Source of the DNA: Planctomycetota bacterium
GTDB lineage: Bacteria; Planctomycetota; Planctomycetia; Pirellulales; Pirellulaceae
NCBI GenBank assembly: GCA_027619595.1
Contig: JAQCHP010000038.1
Span: 1-37,487, forward strand
Length of the DNA: 37,487 bases
Reading direction: 5' to 3'
Positions 24,981-34,062 of the stretch are shown piece after piece; position 1 is the first letter of the stretch; each line of letters starts with the position of its first letter. Below the pieces are notes generated by a model. It had not been told where the DNA came from. It did not search any database and saw only the letters and a list, made by a program, of their open reading frames with translations. Both the position numbers and the translations under genes were made by a program.

Positions 24981-26414
24981 ATGTCGGGACACCCCTGCGG
25001 ACGCTACCGTCGCTTGATCTCACGCCGCCAATCGCTGCAAGAGGTGGCAAACGGCTTTGGCGCCGTGGCGCTGTCTGCCATGCTTGGCCGTCAATTGCCC
25101 GCTCGATCGACCAGTGCTAAATCGCTCCCGGTGAAACATTTCCCGGCCAGGGCGCAAAATGTCATCTTTCTGTATATGGACGGCGGACCTTCGCAGGTCG
25201 ATACCTTCGACCCCAAGCCGATGTTGGACAGGTATCACGGCCAGGATCCGCGAAAGGTTATTGGGGAGTTACTTCCCACTCAGTTTGACAGCGTTGGAAC
25301 CGTCCTGAAATCCCCTTGGAAATTTAAGCAGTACGGTGAGAGTGGCATTTGGGTCAGTGACTTGTTCCCTCACTTAGCAGGTGTCGTGGACGAAATCGCC
25401 GTCATTCGATCGATGACATCGGAGTTCTCGACGCACACGAACGCGAATTATTTCTTACACACGGGGAGCGGACTGCAAGGCCGTCCAAGTATGGGCGCCT
25501 GGTTCGAGTATGGACTCGGAAGTGAAAATGACAATTTGCCGGGCTTTGTTGTCCTGAACGGTGGGCTGATTCCACCTGGTGGGCTAGATAACTTTAATAG
25601 TGGATTCTTGCCAGCCAGTTACCAGGGGTCCGTCTTTCAAGCGGCGGACGTTCCCTTGGCCAACATTGCACCCACCGAAACAGTTCCCGGTACGCAACGA
25701 AGTAAGCTCGAACTCATGTACACCTTGGATGCCTTGGGTCTACAGCAGCATGGGCGCGACGATGCGATCGAGTCCGCAATTGCCAATTACGAATTGGCAG
25801 CCCGTATGCAACTGGCGGTGCCCGAGTTGGTGGATATCTCCACAGAGACCGATGCCACGCGCCGCCTTTACGGCTTGGACGATGAATTTGCCAACACCCG
25901 AACCTTTGGGCGACAATGTTTGATCGCACGACGACTTGTGGAGCGCGGCGTTCGCTTCGTCGAACTGACGGGCCCCGCCGGCAACGGAGATCGATGGGAC
26001 CAGCACAGTAATCTCGTCGATGGACACAATAAGAATGCTAAGACCGTGGATCTGCCCATTGCCGGCCTGATTCAAGACCTGAAATCCCGCGGTCTACTCG
26101 ACCAAACCTTGATTGTCTGGGGAGGGGAGTTCGGCCGAACACCCTTTGCCCAGGGTTCGAACGGACGCGACCACAACCCAACCGCGTTCTCGGTTTGGAT
26201 GTGCGGTGGCGGAATCAAGAGTGGGGTAACCTATGGCGCGACCGATGAATGGGGCTACCGCGTAATCGAAAATCGCGCTGAAATTCATGACTTGCACGCC
26301 ACAATCCTCCACTTACTGGGGATGGATCACGAACGATTGACCTTTCGATACGGCGGGCGCGATATGCGATTGACCGATGTCCATGGCAACGTGCTACTCG
26401 ACGTCGTCGCATAG
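24981..26414 (+). CDS. DUF1501 family exported protein (pair 2)
   Basis: This 477-residue protein has the same family signatures as the pair 1 partner: NVIFLYMDGGPSQVDTFDPKP, SMGAWFEYGLGSENDNLPGFVVL, RGVRFVELTGP, QTLIVWGGEFGRTPFAQGSNGRDHNPTAFSVWMCGGGIKSG and HDLHATILHLLGMDHERLTFRYGGRDMRLTDVHG. An arginine pair (RRQSLQEVANGFG) lies near residues 15-17, a weak twin-arginine-like signal. I prefer ATG 24981 over the GTG three codons upstream. Its stop lies 25 bases from the stop of the convergent heme protein gene. Confidence 0.93.
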   Translation: MSGHPCGRYRRLISRRQSLQEVANGFGAVALSAMLGRQLPARSTSAKSLPVKHFPARAQNVIFLYMDGGPSQVDTFDPKPMLDRYHGQDPRKVIGELLPTQFDSVGTVLKSPWKFKQYGESGIWVSDLFPHLAGVVDEIAVIRSMTSEFSTHTNANYFLHTGSGLQGRPSMGAWFEYGLGSENDNLPGFVVLNGGLIPPGGLDNFNSGFLPASYQGSVFQAADVPLANIAPTETVPGTQRSKLELMYTLDALGLQQHGRDDAIESAIANYELAARMQLAVPELVDISTETDATRRLYGLDDEFANTRTFGRQCLIARRLVERGVRFVELTGPAGNGDRWDQHSNLVDGHNKNAKTVDLPIAGLIQDLKSRGLLDQTLIVWGGEFGRTPFAQGSNGRDHNPTAFSVWMCGGGIKSGVTYGATDEWGYRVIENRAEIHDLHATILHLLGMDHERLTFRYGGRDMRLTDVHGNVLLDVVA

Positions 26415-26439
26415 GGACCGCGATCAAGCCCCATCTGCG

Positions 26440-28254
26440 TCACGAGCCCCCGACGACCTCGAAGTTGACGGTAGAATCCGTTGGCGTCAGGAATTCTATC
26501 CGCAGCGAAGAGGACTCACTCTCGGACAACTCCACGCGCACGGTCACTACGTGCAATCCGGGCGACAGAATTATGGAATCTTTGTTGGTGCCACTTACGG
26601 CATCGGTGTCCATCCACGCTTGGAAGTTTTCGGTCGATTCGATGCTTATTTGGATCGATCCGGCCTGAGACACCTGTATCTCGCCTTGCAATACCAATGT
26701 GCACGGGAGTTTCCCTGTCGATATTTCACCCAACGGCAAGTGACCAGAGACTTTCCCGTAAACAGACTTCCAGTCGGAATCTTGTCGGGCCAACACCATC
26801 TGCCGCAGGAGCTCAAGATGCGGCTCACCCTCCAACCATTCGGTGGGAACATTTTGTAGCTGGCGCCAGCGTTGGATTGTTTTGGCGGTCTGCACGGCGT
26901 AAGCCCCCGGTCGACCGAGGTCCGATACAAAGCGGCAAAGGTCGACCAGTTCATCGTGCGTCAGAAACCTAGTAAGTCCCTGTGGCATCATCGATGGCCC
27001 TTCCGTTTCTTCTTCGATATCCGCAACGGGAACAGCAATCTTTTGTCCCTGAGCGTCGCGAATGTTGACTTGTACCTCATCGCGATCAAGCACAACGCCC
27101 GTCAAAATGATTCCGGTAGACAAGATAAACCGTCGCGTTGCGTATTGCTCTTTGACCGCCCGGTTGGGTTCGAGAACCGAAGTCACGATGTAATCGACGG
27201 GAGACGAACCACCCACGCCGCTTAAATCCGGACCGACTTGCCCCCCAGCTCGGTTGACACTGTGGCAACTCATGCAACTCAATTCTTTCCGTCGAAAAAT
27301 TTGCTCACCACGCGATGGATCTCCTTGGGCGGTCACGTCGGCCACTACCTGTGCAATTTGTGCCGGAGTCGGCGGCGATTCATCTCTGGACATACCGGCC
27401 GACTGACTGAGCACATCGACAAGTCCACTGTCACTTCGACCGACCGCGTACAAGGCCCTCAGTAGTCGCTTGGCCGTATCGGACGGCAGACGGTGGTCCC
27501 TTAGCGCCGCAGCCAGACGCTCTGGCCCGTCTTTCCGTTGCAAAAACGCTTGCAACAGTTCGGTCGGATCCTCGCTGGCAGGGTCCATCTCCGACAGGAG
27601 CGAACCTGCGACATCTGCGGCCGTCTCCAAGTCCGCGTGGGCCAATCCGGCAGCCGCCAGCATGCGCACGGAACGCGGCAATGTGCTGCAAGAGAGTTCC
27701 CGAAGAGCCGCCTGACTGTCGGAATTGTTGATCGCACCGAGCCCTTCGACGACGACACGCTGCGTCGCCTCCGGAGTATTCACATCACGAGCCAAATTCA
27801 ACAGATCGGGTGTTATTGACTCCTCGCGCCAGGCGGAAGCAAGGCGAATGGCCGCACGCTGCACTTCAGAATCCTGAGCCGACGGACCCTGAGCCAACCG
27901 TGGCGCGGAAATGAGCTTCCGCACAAACGATCGATCGCCAGCCGGAAACTCTTTACGTGTCACGGCCGCTTCGGTCAACCAAACGACTACCTTGCGCTGC
28001 AAATCGTTCACGGTAGGTTCGGCGCGGAAGGTACGATCGACGACGACCTGCAAGTCGTGCGAATTGCCTCGCTGGCAGATCATTTCGATGACGGCCTCCG
28101 TGCGCGCCTCCGGAAGTCTTCCACTTTGCAATAATTTCAACAGCGCTCCGACAGCGCTCGTCTTGTCGCCAGCCATGACGAAGGCAGCCAACAACACCAC
28201 AGACGTTATCACACCGACTGTTGCCACGATCGAACGGTTAGAATTGCAATTCAT
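26440..28254 (-). CDS. HEAT-repeat/heme c protein (PVC-type, C-terminal half)
   Basis: The protein has 604 residues. It has its own signal peptide (residues 1-29, ending near VMAGD), helical HEAT-like repeats to about 300, then the heme-binding domain with CMSCH at 327-331. After that come GGQVGPDLSGVG, ILEPNRAVK-type sequence (VLEPNRAVKEQY), TGVVLDRDEVQVNIRDAQGQ and SMMPQGLTRFLTHDELVDLCRFVSDLG. This is the order found at the C-terminus of single-chain PVC-type heme-binding CxxCH proteins. A further domain of about 150 residues follows. It lies 15 bases after the stop of the dehydrogenase gene, so the two are probably co-transcribed and form one periplasmic electron-transfer complex. Confidence 0.88.
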   Translation of the reverse strand: MNCNSNRSIVATVGVITSVVLLAAFVMAGDKTSAVGALLKLLQSGRLPEARTEAVIEMICQRGNSHDLQVVVDRTFRAEPTVNDLQRKVVVWLTEAAVTRKEFPAGDRSFVRKLISAPRLAQGPSAQDSEVQRAAIRLASAWREESITPDLLNLARDVNTPEATQRVVVEGLGAINNSDSQAALRELSCSTLPRSVRMLAAAGLAHADLETAADVAGSLLSEMDPASEDPTELLQAFLQRKDGPERLAAALRDHRLPSDTAKRLLRALYAVGRSDSGLVDVLSQSAGMSRDESPPTPAQIAQVVADVTAQGDPSRGEQIFRRKELSCMSCHSVNRAGGQVGPDLSGVGGSSPVDYIVTSVLEPNRAVKEQYATRRFILSTGIILTGVVLDRDEVQVNIRDAQGQKIAVPVADIEEETEGPSMMPQGLTRFLTHDELVDLCRFVSDLGRPGAYAVQTAKTIQRWRQLQNVPTEWLEGEPHLELLRQMVLARQDSDWKSVYGKVSGHLPLGEISTGKLPCTLVLQGEIQVSQAGSIQISIESTENFQAWMDTDAVSGTNKDSIILSPGLHVVTVRVELSESESSSLRIEFLTPTDSTVNFEVVGGS

Positions 28255-28269
28255 GCTCGTCCCGCCAAC

Positions 28270-31041
28270 CTACGGCGTTGATTCGGTTTCTGCCTTCATT
28301 CGACGTTCCAGTGTCTTGGTCGTTTCCTGAAACACCAATTTGATAAAATCGTCCTGCGGATAGATCAGTGACTCGACCAATACGTCATTGGCCTCCTCTG
28401 CATCGGCTTCGCCGAAAAAACTGAGCGCCCATATCGCCTGCAAACGGACACCTGGATGGTCGTCAGCGATTTGTGTGCGCAAGAGTTCGAGTGCGTCAGG
28501 AACACGGTCGCGCCAATAAGCAAGGACTCGAGTCGCAGCAGCCCGCGCCCGGTAATCTGGGGATTGCAAGACCTGCTTTAACAGTTCGACATCGACAATA
28601 TTATGGCTTTGATGCAACCAGAGAGCCTCCAGTCGATGATGTTCCACGTCGGCATCTTGGGGGTCCAACAATTCCAACCATTTTTGGACTGCAACAACCA
28701 CCTGGTCCGTGGGACGGCTCGACAGCTCAATTCTAACGCGATAACGAGTTCGGTCGTCGTTACTCTTTAGCAGTTCGAGCAAGCTAGCCAGCGGTTGACC
28801 TGCAACAGGGGGAGCGACGATCAGTTCACGGTCGCTGCAACGGATTCGATAGACGCGGCCGTGTTCGCGATCGCGACTCGGATCTCGCAAGTGATGCTGC
28901 ATATGACCGATGATCGGATTTTGCCAGTCCGTGAAATAGATCGACCCATCCGGCGCCACTTCGACGTCGGCCGGTCGGAAGTTCGGGTCGGACGAGGCGA
29001 CGATCGGCTCCAACTCCGTCGCCGTTATGCTGGAGTCTTTCTCATCCACTCGATAACGCAGCATCCCCTGAAATCCAATGACGTTGTTCACCAGAAGATT
29101 TCCGCGAAACTCCTCCGGAAAATGACCACTATTCAAAATTTCCACTCCCGAACAGGGCCGCGTGCGTTTTGCATAGACGGTCGGTGGTCGGGCATGTTTG
29201 TGTGGAAAATCGATATCTCCCGAGAACAGCAATGCATGGTAGGGGTCCGCGCCTGTGCCGTCGTACACGATGTCTTGGCCCCAGCGATCAAACACATGCC
29301 CGTGCGGATTCGCAAAACCAAACGACACATACACATCAATTTTGCAGGTACGTGGCTCAAAGCGAAACACCGCTGCGTCAGCGACACGTCGCGGCGCTCC
29401 CCAAGGAGTTTCGATCTGGGTTTGATGGAAAGTACCTTCCTGAAAATAGAGCGAACCTCCTGGATCCATCGTAAAACTATTGGCGGTGTGGTGCGTGTCA
29501 GCGGTATCAAGACCATGCAGAACGCGTTCCTTCACATCGTATTGATCGTCGTTATTGGTATCTTTCAGGAACAAGATGTCGGGACCTTGAGCCACAAACA
29601 CTCCACCATTCCAAAACTCAAATCCGGTGGGGTTATGGAGATCTCCCGCGAAAGTCTGGCAACGATCAGCAGTTCCGTCCTGGTCCGTGTCTTCCAAGAT
29701 TAACAACTTGTCCGCCATCGCTTCCGTAGGCTTCCAATGCGGGTAAGTGCGCCACACCGTTACCCAGAGTCGACCGCGGGTATCAAAGGCCATCTGAACC
29801 GGATTAACAAGTTCCGGGAACATTTTCTCGTCAGCAAACAGCGTCACTGCCAGTCCCTTGCCAACCGTCATCTTATCGATCGCTTCCGCACCCGAAAGGA
29901 ATTCATGTCGTCCGTCCGGTAGGGAACCAGGTGTGTTCGATATCACGGGAATGAATTCTGGCAAGTTATCGTCCTGAACCTGAACACGATTGCCTCGGGC
30001 CACCTCCCATACGACGCGGTCGCGGTTCGAGGTCATCACGTCGAGCACTTCCAATTCGCGTTGCTGTACGGAATAGTTCGACAATCCTTCGCCATAGCCG
30101 CCGGGGCCTTCCGAAAACTTCAGGAAGGCGCGATCTCCGTACGTGGAAAAGCCATCGGTAGTACGGTAGCGATGAAACCACATCCAATTCTTATCATTGA
30201 CCGCCTTTCGCAATGTTTCCAGGGACGAAGTATCCGGAGGCACTTCAGCAAACAAAGCTTCGTGCATAACCGTCGCGACCAACCGATGGCCAGCTTCGTT
30301 GAGATGGATCCCATTGATAGTTAACGCCTGTTTTCGGGAGTGTGAGGTGTTCATCTCGTTTGAGCCCAGGGCATGCAGGTCCACAAACAATACATGGTTC
30401 GCAGCAGCTACATCTTTCATGACAGCAGCATACGATCGCATCCGTCTATTTGCTGTGTCCACCCTATCACGACTAGGCAGATTGGGATCGTCGATGTGCT
30501 CTTGTGGCCAAGGGGAAAACAACACAATTCGCGGCGCTGTACGGCCGTTATACTTTTGCTCAAGAGTATGCTTGAGGAACGCGTCAACATTTGCTTTGAA
30601 GCGGTCAAGTCCGCTTTCCCCTGCCGATGATTCGTTGTAACCAAAAAAGGCAAAAATCACATCGGCGTTCGTGTTTGTGGTCGCCAGACGGTTCTCACGC
30701 ACCTTCCCCTCATCCCGCGGGGAAAGTTTCGCAGGCTGTGGAACGGGAGCATTTCCGCCCAACCACTCGTCTTGTGAACCAAACGACATCGACCGCATTC
30801 GCTGGCTCGCCTCTTTCCATCCACCAATTTCGTCACCACCTACCGCCAAATTCCGGAATACCAAGTGGTGATCGGGAAAGCGATTGTGAATGAAGGTCTC
30901 CAGCCATCCGTCATGTTGCATACGCTCGGCAAAACCATTACCAATGACGCAAATGTGGTCACCTGGCTGCAACGTCAGGACTTCGGCTTGTGCCAGAGCG
31001 CAGGAAACCCACAGAAAACCTAGAACTGCCAACCATCGCAT
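28270..31041 (-). CDS. SGNH-like domain fused to PVC-type dehydrogenase (beta-propeller)
   Basis: The protein has 923 residues with a signal peptide ending near ALAQA. Residues about 30-262 form an SGNH/GDSL-like hydrolase domain. Its block I reads VIGNGFAERM, without the usual Ser after Gly-Asp; block III is FFGYNES, and block V is NGIHLNEAGH. Residues about 388-735 form the membrane-bound-dehydrogenase-type propeller (TIGR02604-like): LVNPVQMAFDTRGRLWVTVW, LLILEDTDQDGTADR, TADTHHTANSFTMDPGG, FGFANPHGHVFDRWGQ and FRPADVEVAPDGSIYFTDW. HEAT-like repeats end the chain. I chose ATG 31041, behind GGCGGGAG and at a clean signal peptide; the open frame extends 179 codons upstream without support. 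The heme domain that usually follows is encoded by the next gene. Confidence 0.88.
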   Translation of the reverse strand: MRWLAVLGFLWVSCALAQAEVLTLQPGDHICVIGNGFAERMQHDGWLETFIHNRFPDHHLVFRNLAVGGDEIGGWKEASQRMRSMSFGSQDEWLGGNAPVPQPAKLSPRDEGKVRENRLATTNTNADVIFAFFGYNESSAGESGLDRFKANVDAFLKHTLEQKYNGRTAPRIVLFSPWPQEHIDDPNLPSRDRVDTANRRMRSYAAVMKDVAAANHVLFVDLHALGSNEMNTSHSRKQALTINGIHLNEAGHRLVATVMHEALFAEVPPDTSSLETLRKAVNDKNWMWFHRYRTTDGFSTYGDRAFLKFSEGPGGYGEGLSNYSVQQRELEVLDVMTSNRDRVVWEVARGNRVQVQDDNLPEFIPVISNTPGSLPDGRHEFLSGAEAIDKMTVGKGLAVTLFADEKMFPELVNPVQMAFDTRGRLWVTVWRTYPHWKPTEAMADKLLILEDTDQDGTADRCQTFAGDLHNPTGFEFWNGGVFVAQGPDILFLKDTNNDDQYDVKERVLHGLDTADTHHTANSFTMDPGGSLYFQEGTFHQTQIETPWGAPRRVADAAVFRFEPRTCKIDVYVSFGFANPHGHVFDRWGQDIVYDGTGADPYHALLFSGDIDFPHKHARPPTVYAKRTRPCSGVEILNSGHFPEEFRGNLLVNNVIGFQGMLRYRVDEKDSSITATELEPIVASSDPNFRPADVEVAPDGSIYFTDWQNPIIGHMQHHLRDPSRDREHGRVYRIRCSDRELIVAPPVAGQPLASLLELLKSNDDRTRYRVRIELSSRPTDQVVVAVQKWLELLDPQDADVEHHRLEALWLHQSHNIVDVELLKQVLQSPDYRARAAATRVLAYWRDRVPDALELLRTQIADDHPGVRLQAIWALSFFGEADAEEANDVLVESLIYPQDDFIKLVFQETTKTLERRMKAETESTP

Positions 31042-31643
31042 GCGTTGCTCCCGCCAGAAACTCAAAGGCCGTTGGAATAAGAGGTGTGTGACTGAGTCAG
31101 TCAGAGGGGAAGGATCTAGAGAAGATTGTAGTTGGGCGTACCAACTGCCACTAGCTACCCAATAGTTTCTGGACGAAGTTTCGCGTAAGAAGACACATGG
31201 CAACTCGGGAATGGCTGGACTGGTGGGCGTTGCTCCTTCCCGTCGGCGGCCTAACATCGCATTCGGTCGCCACTCGGATCGTTGGGGGCCCTGCAGGTAG
31301 GGTTGGGCGGAGTGCCGCTGCTCGTTGCATTCGATCTCGAAGGCAGACGAAAGCAACTGCGCCGGCAATTCGCCGGAGAGTAATGGAATGTACCCCATTG
31401 CGACCGCACCACGGTTCATCGCTATGCCAACCTGCTTGAGGTTGTTCATGCACGCAGCACGCACCTTGAATTCTCCGTCTTTTTGCGGTTGCTTGTCTGC
31501 AGAACGCGAGAAACGGACGGTATAACTGGAGCGAGGGGATGAAGGGGGTACCGGCGTTAAGCAGCGGAAGGGCATCAACGCTGGCGGCGCTGACGGTCGA
31601 CGAAATTGCCCCGTCCTCGACGGGACTTACTTAAGACGCTGGT
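31042..31643. other. Intergenic region with a possible gene relic
   Basis: No intact gene. On the minus strand at 31417-31461 the reading RAACMNNLKQVGIAM resembles the core of DUF1559 pseudopilins (typically CxNNLKQxGxA). It is not preceded by a pilin N-terminus and nothing else fits, so it is at most a decayed fragment or chance. Confidence 0.3.
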
Positions 31644-32643
31644 TTAGGGCACAACCAGCGTTGCCACCTGATCGCTCACACCAATCCGTGCGATGGTCCC
31701 GCTAGAAAACACGAGAAAGTCGCTTTCAATGCCGTCGGAGAAAATCACACCCCCGGATGGCATAAGCGATTCCACGACCAGTTGCTCACCCTCGTCCAAC
31801 ATCCCCGCGACGAGGTTGGCTTTCGAGTGCCGGCTCACGAACGGCCCAAAGTAATTGACGTGCATCCCAACCGATTCGTGGTCGTTCGTCGATCGCATGT
31901 CCCAACATTTTTGCCACACCAGCAGTCATATTAAATACGCTGGAGAGCCAGCCGGTGGAACCCGCACCCGTGGAAACTAGAATACCGCTCGACGACTGAG
32001 GCTCGCTTACGCCGTCTGCTTCTAACATGTAACGCGCAGAGACGTGAGTTTGACTTCCAACGAACAAATCGTTAAAGGCAAGTAGGCGTTGACCGTCATT
32101 GAGAGCCACCTGCGCCAGCGTTACTGCACGCTGCTTGAAACGACGATCGAGCACTCGCTTTACTGCATGACTCGCCTGGTCCAAAGCGAATGGAAGCAGC
32201 ACGCCGTCAATTTTTTGGGGATCGGGATTTACACCCACGATTGGAACATGCCCCACATACTTTGCCACGTTTGCCACCAGGCCATTTTGCCCGATGACAA
32301 CCACTGCCTCACAGCCACCAAATTCGAAATTGGGCACGAACTCGCGATCGACGACAGTCACTGTAAGGTCTAGCAATTCCAGTTGCCGCAAAATGGTTTC
32401 GACAGCGAACCGAAACGCCGTGTCTTCACGTTCGTACTCCGCAAAATCGGCCTCGGGCGCCGGCTGCTGGATGGGATCCGATCGTTTTTCAGCGTTTCTC
32501 TGCGATGAGACCGCCGCTTGTTGCCCACTTTGTGCCAAGCCCAGCACGAACCTCGCTTGTCCAACAGTGCCCCAACGCGCCCGCAGCTTCTTTAAACGTG
32601 TGGGCATCGTCACGACGGCAACGGTGGGCCGAACCTGTCGCAT
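31644..32643 (-). pseudogene. NAD-kinase-like protein, frameshifted
   Basis: The first frame (from ATG 32643) has VVVIGQNGLVANVAKYVGHVPIVGVNPDPQKIDGVLLPF, NDLFVGSQTHVSARYML and SSGILVSTGAGSTGW, the fold of ATP-NAD kinases. The second frame (to 31644) has GEQLVVESLMPSGGVIFSDGIESDFLVFSSGTIARIGV, the family C-terminus. The break is at 31834-31844, where a single CCGTTCGTGAG (minus strand) is read in both frames as VRE and PFVS. Two tandem copies would give the expected VREPFVSRHS, so loss of one 11-base copy explains the frameshift. The catalytic-loop aspartate of GGDG/GQDG is Asn here. The start lies three bases after the stop of the SPFH gene, so they were one operon. Confidence 0.82.
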
Positions 32644-32646
32644 TGA

Positions 32647-33609
32647 CTAATCCTCGTCTTTGGTTCGCATTAACGTTGCGAGCAAATCGGGCGAAATATT
32701 GAGTTCGCCGATCTTTTCAGCACTTTCCGCCAGTTGCCGGAAGGCGAGGGCAATATTGAGCTTTGCATCGCCGCCGCCCGTGGCTGCCATGATCGTCCGC
32801 CAATCGACTCCCTTAAGCGGCTCCAAGAGTTGGCCCAACGCCTGTGCCCGCGACTCGGATTCTTTTTTTTCGTTGCCCACTCGGTGGTCCACCAACATCG
32901 ATCGTTGCTCTTCTACAGCGATATCCGCAGCCATCTGCGTTTCACGCTTCTGGCGTTTCTTCTGTTCCACCGCAATCTCCGTATTCAATTCATTTTCCTT
33001 GATCGTCCGTTCCTGCAGCACGGCCGCGTTACGGCGTGTATAAACGGCCTCGTCGGCCTTCCGTAATAATTCTTCGCGTGCTTCGGCCTGAAGGGCCTTC
33101 GACATCTCGGGTGTTGGCTTGATCGAGAGAATTGATAATCCCATGATTTCAATACCCAACAGGGAAACCACTTCCGCTTGTCGAAGTCCAGTAAGCATCT
33201 CGCCAACTAAGAGATCGCTGCCCACGAGTACATCGCGTAGTGGTCTTTTTTGCATGAAAGATCTGGCCGAACTTTACGCTGCGTGTACAAGCCGATCGCT
33301 GAGCTTCGTAGGGTCGTCGGAACGATAACGGCCGCGGCCATCGATACTGTAGTCCAGCGATATGGCCAAACGTTGCGGATCAGTAACCCGATACGTTAAC
33401 TCCGCCTGTACCGTGGCCTCCTGAAAATCGGCCGTCGCTTCGTTAAAAACGAGTGGTACATCGACACTGGCAAGCGACACCTGCACGATTTCAGCGGTTG
33501 GTGCAAAATACCAAAATGTGAGCCCAGCCCCGTGCTGCTTCAATTTTCCCCCTACGTATTTCATCACGTATGTAGTGGGAGGCGATTTCAGATAGCGAAA
33601 TCCAAGCAT
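32647..33609 (-). pseudogene. SPFH/band-7 domain protein, interrupted by a stop codon
   Basis: The frame from ATG 33609 (behind AGGGAAG) reads through a band-7-type beta domain (GAGLTFWYFAPTAEIVQVSLASVDVPLVFNE, then ATVQAELTYRVTDPQRL and LSDRLVHAA). It meets TAA at 33274-33276 and continues in the same frame. The rest has the helical and coiled-coil part (MSKALQAEAREELLRKADEAVYTRRNAAVLQERTIKENELNTEIAVEQKKRQKRETQMAADIAVEEQR). A CAA-to-TAA change is the simplest explanation. Full length would be about 320 residues. SPFH proteins form membrane-associated oligomeric scaffolds; no transmembrane anchor is obvious here. A shorter product might start at ATG 33255, which has no good ribosome-binding site. 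Confidence 0.82.
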
Positions 33610-34062
33610 AATTGTCTTCCCTATATCCTATTCGTGGCCGGCTAATTCCACCCTTCATCTCAAGGATAGCCTACGCAAGCACAGCCTGTCGCCCAAAGCG
33701 ATTATTCGGAATGTAACACCTAATTTACGAGTGCGGAACTCCCACCGACCGTCGGACGACCGCCCTCCAACTGTGGCAGGAGTTGCAGCAGATTCTCGGC
33801 TCCGAAGGCTGGACCTGCCGTGACTGCCGGCACCTCATCGCGTCGGCGCCTCTTCATTGGTCGCTTTCTGCGACGGGAGTTCCCCACGTTCAAATCTCCA
33901 TGTATCCTGGCTTGAATTTGGCGTAGTCCAGATAACGGTTTCAAAGCTACACCGAGACTCTCGGAGGAAACGCCTCCGTTCGGAGTTTGTTCGCATTTTC
34001 TCGCACTCGGGAAAATGCGTGCTGAATCGGTCACCGTTGAGAATGGAAAGAAGTAGGCCACT
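33610..34062. other. Intergenic region between SPFH and uvsE genes
   Basis: No gene with a start codon. A plus-strand frame free of stops (33717-33926) reads YECGTPTDRRTTALQLWQEL, then LQQILGSEGWTCRDCRHLI, which looks protein-like but has no start and no known family. Two inverted repeats precede uvsE: CGGAGG/CCTCCG at 33962-33978 and CGCATTTTC/GAAAATGCG at 33992-34019. Confidence 0.4.
33992..34019 (+). promoter_or_regulatory. Perfect inverted repeat upstream of uvsE
   Basis: CGCATTTTC and GAAAATGCG form a perfect 9-bp palindrome around a 10-base spacer. The right arm ends 43 bases before the uvsE-like start codon. There is no T-tract. It could be an operator for damage-dependent control; its sequence does not match an SOS box that I recognise. 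Confidence 0.4.
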
